Source of the DNA: Hafnia alvei
Lineage (GTDB): Bacteria > Pseudomonadota > Gammaproteobacteria > Enterobacterales > Enterobacteriaceae
Direction of reading: 5' to 3'
DNA length: 64,000 nt
NCBI RefSeq assembly: GCF_964063325.1
Contig: NZ_OZ061315.1
Span: forward strand, 2,418,001-2,482,000
A program made the translations under genes and the position numbers. The number at the start of each line of letters is the position of its first letter. Within the stretch, counting starts at the first letter, position 1. Positions 61,507 to 64,000 of the stretch are shown here, piece by piece. The notes beneath the pieces were generated by a model that saw nothing but the letters and a program-made list of their open reading frames with translations, was not told where the DNA came from and did no database searches.

Positions 61507-61698
61507 TGAAATAATTAAGTTACGCTGTAACATTGAAGAAATTATCGTCATTTCGTGCATGCCGTGACCCGTTGACGGCTCGGCAGCACGATATCGATGA
61601 TAGCGCTTCAATTAGCCTGTATGATGCGTAACGCTGAATTTGGGATTTAACGTGACGAGCTATGTTGAAAACAGGCTATGTCAAATGAAGGTAGCAAT

Positions 61699-62130
61699 AT
61701 GAAAACAAAACGGATTGGTGGCTGGCTGGTTGCGCCGCTGGCTTACATGATTGTCTCTTTGCTGTCGTCCAGTCTGATGCTGATTATCTTTTTGATGACG
61801 ATCATACAGCCGGCCAGTCGCAGTCAGTTGCTTTCGCATAGCCCCACGTTTTCCAGCCAGTGGATGCTGTCGTTTGCTATCACCGTGATCGTCTGGGCCT
61901 TCACGCTGTTTAATCTGTATCTTTTTGGCAAACGCTCACGCCGCTTCCCTAAATTTTTCATTTTATGGCTGCTGGTGATGGTGCTTTTAGCGTTGAAATC
62001 CTTTGCGTTTTCTCCCGTTACCGACGCCTCGGCGGTACGTAATATGGTGATGCCGCTATTGGCTGCCGCTATTTTTGTTCCTTATATCAAGCGCTCAAGC
62101 CGCGTACGCGATACGTTTATTGAGCCGTAA
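61699..62130 (+). CDS. ydgK: YdgK, DUF2569 inner-membrane protein
   Basis: 143 residues with four hydrophobic segments; KRIGGWLVAPLAYM and LKSFAFSPVTD.. plus IFVPYIKRSSRVRDTFIEP match E. coli YdgK. Function unknown. The ATG at 61699 with AAGG upstream fits E. coli better than the earlier in-frame start at 61678. Immediately precedes rsxA. Confidence 0.88.
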   Translation: MKTKRIGGWLVAPLAYMIVSLLSSSLMLIIFLMTIIQPASRSQLLSHSPTFSSQWMLSFAITVIVWAFTLFNLYLFGKRSRRFPKFFILWLLVMVLLALKSFAFSPVTDASAVRNMVMPLLAAAIFVPYIKRSSRVRDTFIEP

Positions 62131-62284
62131 TTAGGCTGTTTTATCGGCGTTCAGTACTCCCTCATTCGAGTTAATTCGCAATAAATCGAATAACCTTGTA
62201 CTTGATCTGTTGTCGTCCGGCGGCTAAATCCCGATAATACGGCGGTTTTTCTTCGTCTACTGTTTTTCTTGCTAGGTTTAGTTG

Positions 62285-62866
62285 ATGACCGATTATTTGC
62301 TGTTACTGGTCGGTACCGTTCTGGTCAATAACTTTGTTTTAGTTAAGTTTCTCGGCTTATGTCCATTTATGGGCGTGTCTAAAAAGCTGGAAACGGCCAT
62401 TGGTATGGGGCTGGCAACCACCTTTGTACTCACCCTCGCCTCTGTTTGCGCGTGGGCGGTTAATGAATTCATTCTGGTGCCGCTGGCGCTAGGATATTTG
62501 CGTACCTTAACCTTTATCTTGGTGATTGCCGTTGTGGTGCAGTTCACCGAGCTGGTGGTACGTAAAACAAGCCCTGCGCTGTATCGACTGCTCGGTATCT
62601 TCCTGCCGCTGATTACAACTAACTGCGCCGTGCTTGGCGTGGCGCTGCTTAACGTCAACCAGTCGCATAACTTTATGCAGTCTGCTGTTTATGGCTTTAG
62701 CGCCGCTGCCGGCTTCTCGCTGGTGATGGTTCTGTTTGCCGCGATCCGTGAACGTTTAGCCGTGGCTGACGTACCCGCGCCGTTTCGTGGCTCATCTATT
62801 GCACTGATTACCGCCGGACTGATGTCCCTTGCGTTTATGGGCTTTACCGGGTTGGTGAAATTCTAA
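62285..62866 (+). CDS. rsxA: RsxA/RnfA electron transport complex membrane subunit
   Basis: 193 residues (E. coli 193), six membrane helices: LLLVGTVLVNNFVLVKFLGLCPFMGVSKKLETAIGMGLATTFVLT, FLPLITTNCAVLGVALL. Carries the membrane [2Fe-2S] Cys pair (C25, C113 in the Rnf family). Starts the rsxABC... operon whose product reduces SoxR in E. coli. The ATG at 62285 is used; a TTG three bases earlier is ignored. Confidence 0.95.
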   Translation: MTDYLLLLVGTVLVNNFVLVKFLGLCPFMGVSKKLETAIGMGLATTFVLTLASVCAWAVNEFILVPLALGYLRTLTFILVIAVVVQFTELVVRKTSPALYRLLGIFLPLITTNCAVLGVALLNVNQSHNFMQSAVYGFSAAAGFSLVMVLFAAIRERLAVADVPAPFRGSSIALITAGLMSLAFMGFTGLVKF

Positions 62867-63459
62867 TGTCGTCGTTGTGGATTGCTATTTGTGCCGTCGG
62901 CGCTATCGCGCTGGTTTCCGGTATCGTGCTCGGCTTTGCCGCGCGCCGTTTTAAAGTTGATGCTGACCCTATCGTTGAACAGATCGACGCTATCCTGCCG
63001 CAAAGCCAATGTGGTCAATGCGGGCACCCTGGCTGTCGCCCGTACGCCGAAGCTGTTTCAAGCGGTGGCGAAAAAATTAATCGTTGCGCCCCAGGCGGCG
63101 AGCAGGTGATGTTGAAGATCGCCGAACTGCTCGCGGTAGACCCTCAGCCTTTAGACGGCGAAGCCGCCCAGTCTGAGCCGGTGCGTCAGGTGGCACTGAT
63201 TGATGAAGAGAACTGCATCGGCTGTACCAAATGCATTCAAGCCTGCCCCGTTGATGCCATCGTTGGCGCAACACGCGCCATGCATACGGTAGTGAGCGAT
63301 CTGTGCACCGGTTGTAATCTGTGCGTCGCGCCTTGCCCAACCGACTGCATCACGTTAGTGCCGGTACCGACCACCACGGCAAACTGGAAATGGGACCTAA
63401 ACACCATTCCGGTCAGAACAATTTCCGTAAATGAACGCGAAGTGGAACACCATGTTTAA
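62866..63459 (+). CDS. rsxB: RsxB/RnfB iron-sulfur subunit
   Basis: 197 residues: N-terminal membrane helix, a [4Fe-4S] motif C-GQCGHPGCRPYAEAV, then two ferredoxin clusters CIGCTKCIQACPVDAI and CTGCNLCVAPCPTDCI. Overlaps the rsxA stop by one base (TAATG), so translation is coupled. Confidence 0.95.
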   Translation: MSSLWIAICAVGAIALVSGIVLGFAARRFKVDADPIVEQIDAILPQSQCGQCGHPGCRPYAEAVSSGGEKINRCAPGGEQVMLKIAELLAVDPQPLDGEAAQSEPVRQVALIDEENCIGCTKCIQACPVDAIVGATRAMHTVVSDLCTGCNLCVAPCPTDCITLVPVPTTTANWKWDLNTIPVRTISVNEREVEHHV

Positions 63460-64000
63460 TCTGTTTGCAGCGCTGAAAAAAGACAAGTTGTGGGACTTCA
63501 AAGGCGGTATTCATCCGCCTGAAATGAAGCATCCGTCCAGCCATGTTCCGCTGCGCCACTTTTCGCTGCCGCCAATGTTGATTATTCCCGTTCAGCAGCA
63601 TATCGGCTCGGAAGGTGAACTGTTAGTGAAAGTCGGTCAGCACGTCATGAAAGGTCAGCCGCTCACGCGCGGTACGGGCCGTATGCTGCCGGTTCACGCC
63701 TCTACGTCCGGGGTGATTAGCGCCATTTCGCCTCAGATAACCGCGCATCCTTCGGGTCTGCGCGAAACCTGTATTACCCTGATTCCCGATAATCAAGATC
63801 GCTGGGGAGAGTTGCATCCGGTCGCGGATTACCGCGCAGAGTCACCGTTAGCCCTCACTGAGCTTATCCATCAGGCGGGTATTGCGGGCTTAGGCGGTGC
63901 GGGCTTCCCGACCGGTAACAAATTGGAAGGCGGCTATAGCAAAGTTGAAACGCTGATTATCAATGCCGCTGAGTGCGAACCTTATATCACCGCCGACGAT
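63452..64000 (+). CDS. rsxC: RsxC/RnfC subunit (partial)
   Basis: 183 codons before the window ends. MFNLFAALKKDKLWDFKGGIHPPEMKHPSSHVPLRHFSLPPMLIIPVQQHIG and GIAGLGGAGFPTGNKLEGG with INAAECEPYITADD are the NADH/FMN-binding N-terminal features of RnfC. Overlaps rsxB by 8 bases. Confidence 0.95.
   Translation, partial: MFNLFAALKKDKLWDFKGGIHPPEMKHPSSHVPLRHFSLPPMLIIPVQQHIGSEGELLVKVGQHVMKGQPLTRGTGRMLPVHASTSGVISAISPQITAHPSGLRETCITLIPDNQDRWGELHPVADYRAESPLALTELIHQAGIAGLGGAGFPTGNKLEGGYSKVETLIINAAECEPYITADD

Overview
The window looks like part of the chromosome of an enterobacterium close to the replication terminus, most likely Hafnia or a near relative (Hafniaceae). This rests on three things. Many proteins resemble Escherichia coli proteins from the terminus half of its map (sotB, ydfG, ynfB, ynfD, clcB, ynfK, mlc, ynfL, ynfM, tus, fumC, manA, ydgA, malI, malX, malY, add, ydgJ, cnu, ydgK, rsxABC) in nearly the same order. 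A Ter site lies in the tus promoter. Several genes absent from E. coli (fhs, glycine reductase genes) interrupt the shared order. The genus assignment is inference.

Layout. 1-9 kb: sotB (partial), a chemoreceptor with a flagellar sigma-28 promoter, then a divergent pair. That pair is a sigma-54 activator fused to an SsuA-like sulfonate-binding domain and an SsuD-type alkanesulfonate monooxygenase, with a sigma-54 promoter and enhancer-like palindromes between them. tehB, a DMT exporter and its divergent MarR regulator follow. 8.8-22 kb is accessory: amn, a xenobiotic acetyltransferase with a possible attenuator, a BhsA-like protein, two ABC-2 permeases with a broken HlyD partner, a decayed glycine reductase cluster, a small channel-like membrane protein, a C69 dipeptidase, a GNAT enzyme and a Wzz protein. 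22-45 kb is mostly E. coli-like backbone, with an MFS exporter, an FNR-linked cytochrome c peroxidase and a toxin-antitoxin pair placed between malY and add. 45.3-46.0 kb is a hairpin-rich intergenic element ending in four tandem 40-bp units. 46-58 kb: yfeH, ydgJ, an orphan TRAP binding protein and an L-arabinose regulon (araFGH-araC divergent from araBA) lacking an adjacent araD. 58-64 kb: cnu, yedA, fhs with a PurR-like box, ydgK and rsxABC (rsxC runs off the end).

The most notable item is the glycine reductase remnant at 14.3-17.8 kb. grdA contains an in-frame UGA in the context CFV-U-TSAGAMDLEN, so it encodes a selenoprotein and is open on both sides of that codon. It lies after thioredoxin and thioredoxin reductase genes, as in Stickland-fermenting Firmicutes. 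The cluster is cut at both ends: grdC is fused to an HlyD fragment near 14340, and trxB and a divergent alanine/glycine:sodium symporter have both lost their 5' ends at a junction near 16907. The second notable item is the sigma-54/SsuA fusion regulator, which suggests direct cytoplasmic sensing of sulfonates.
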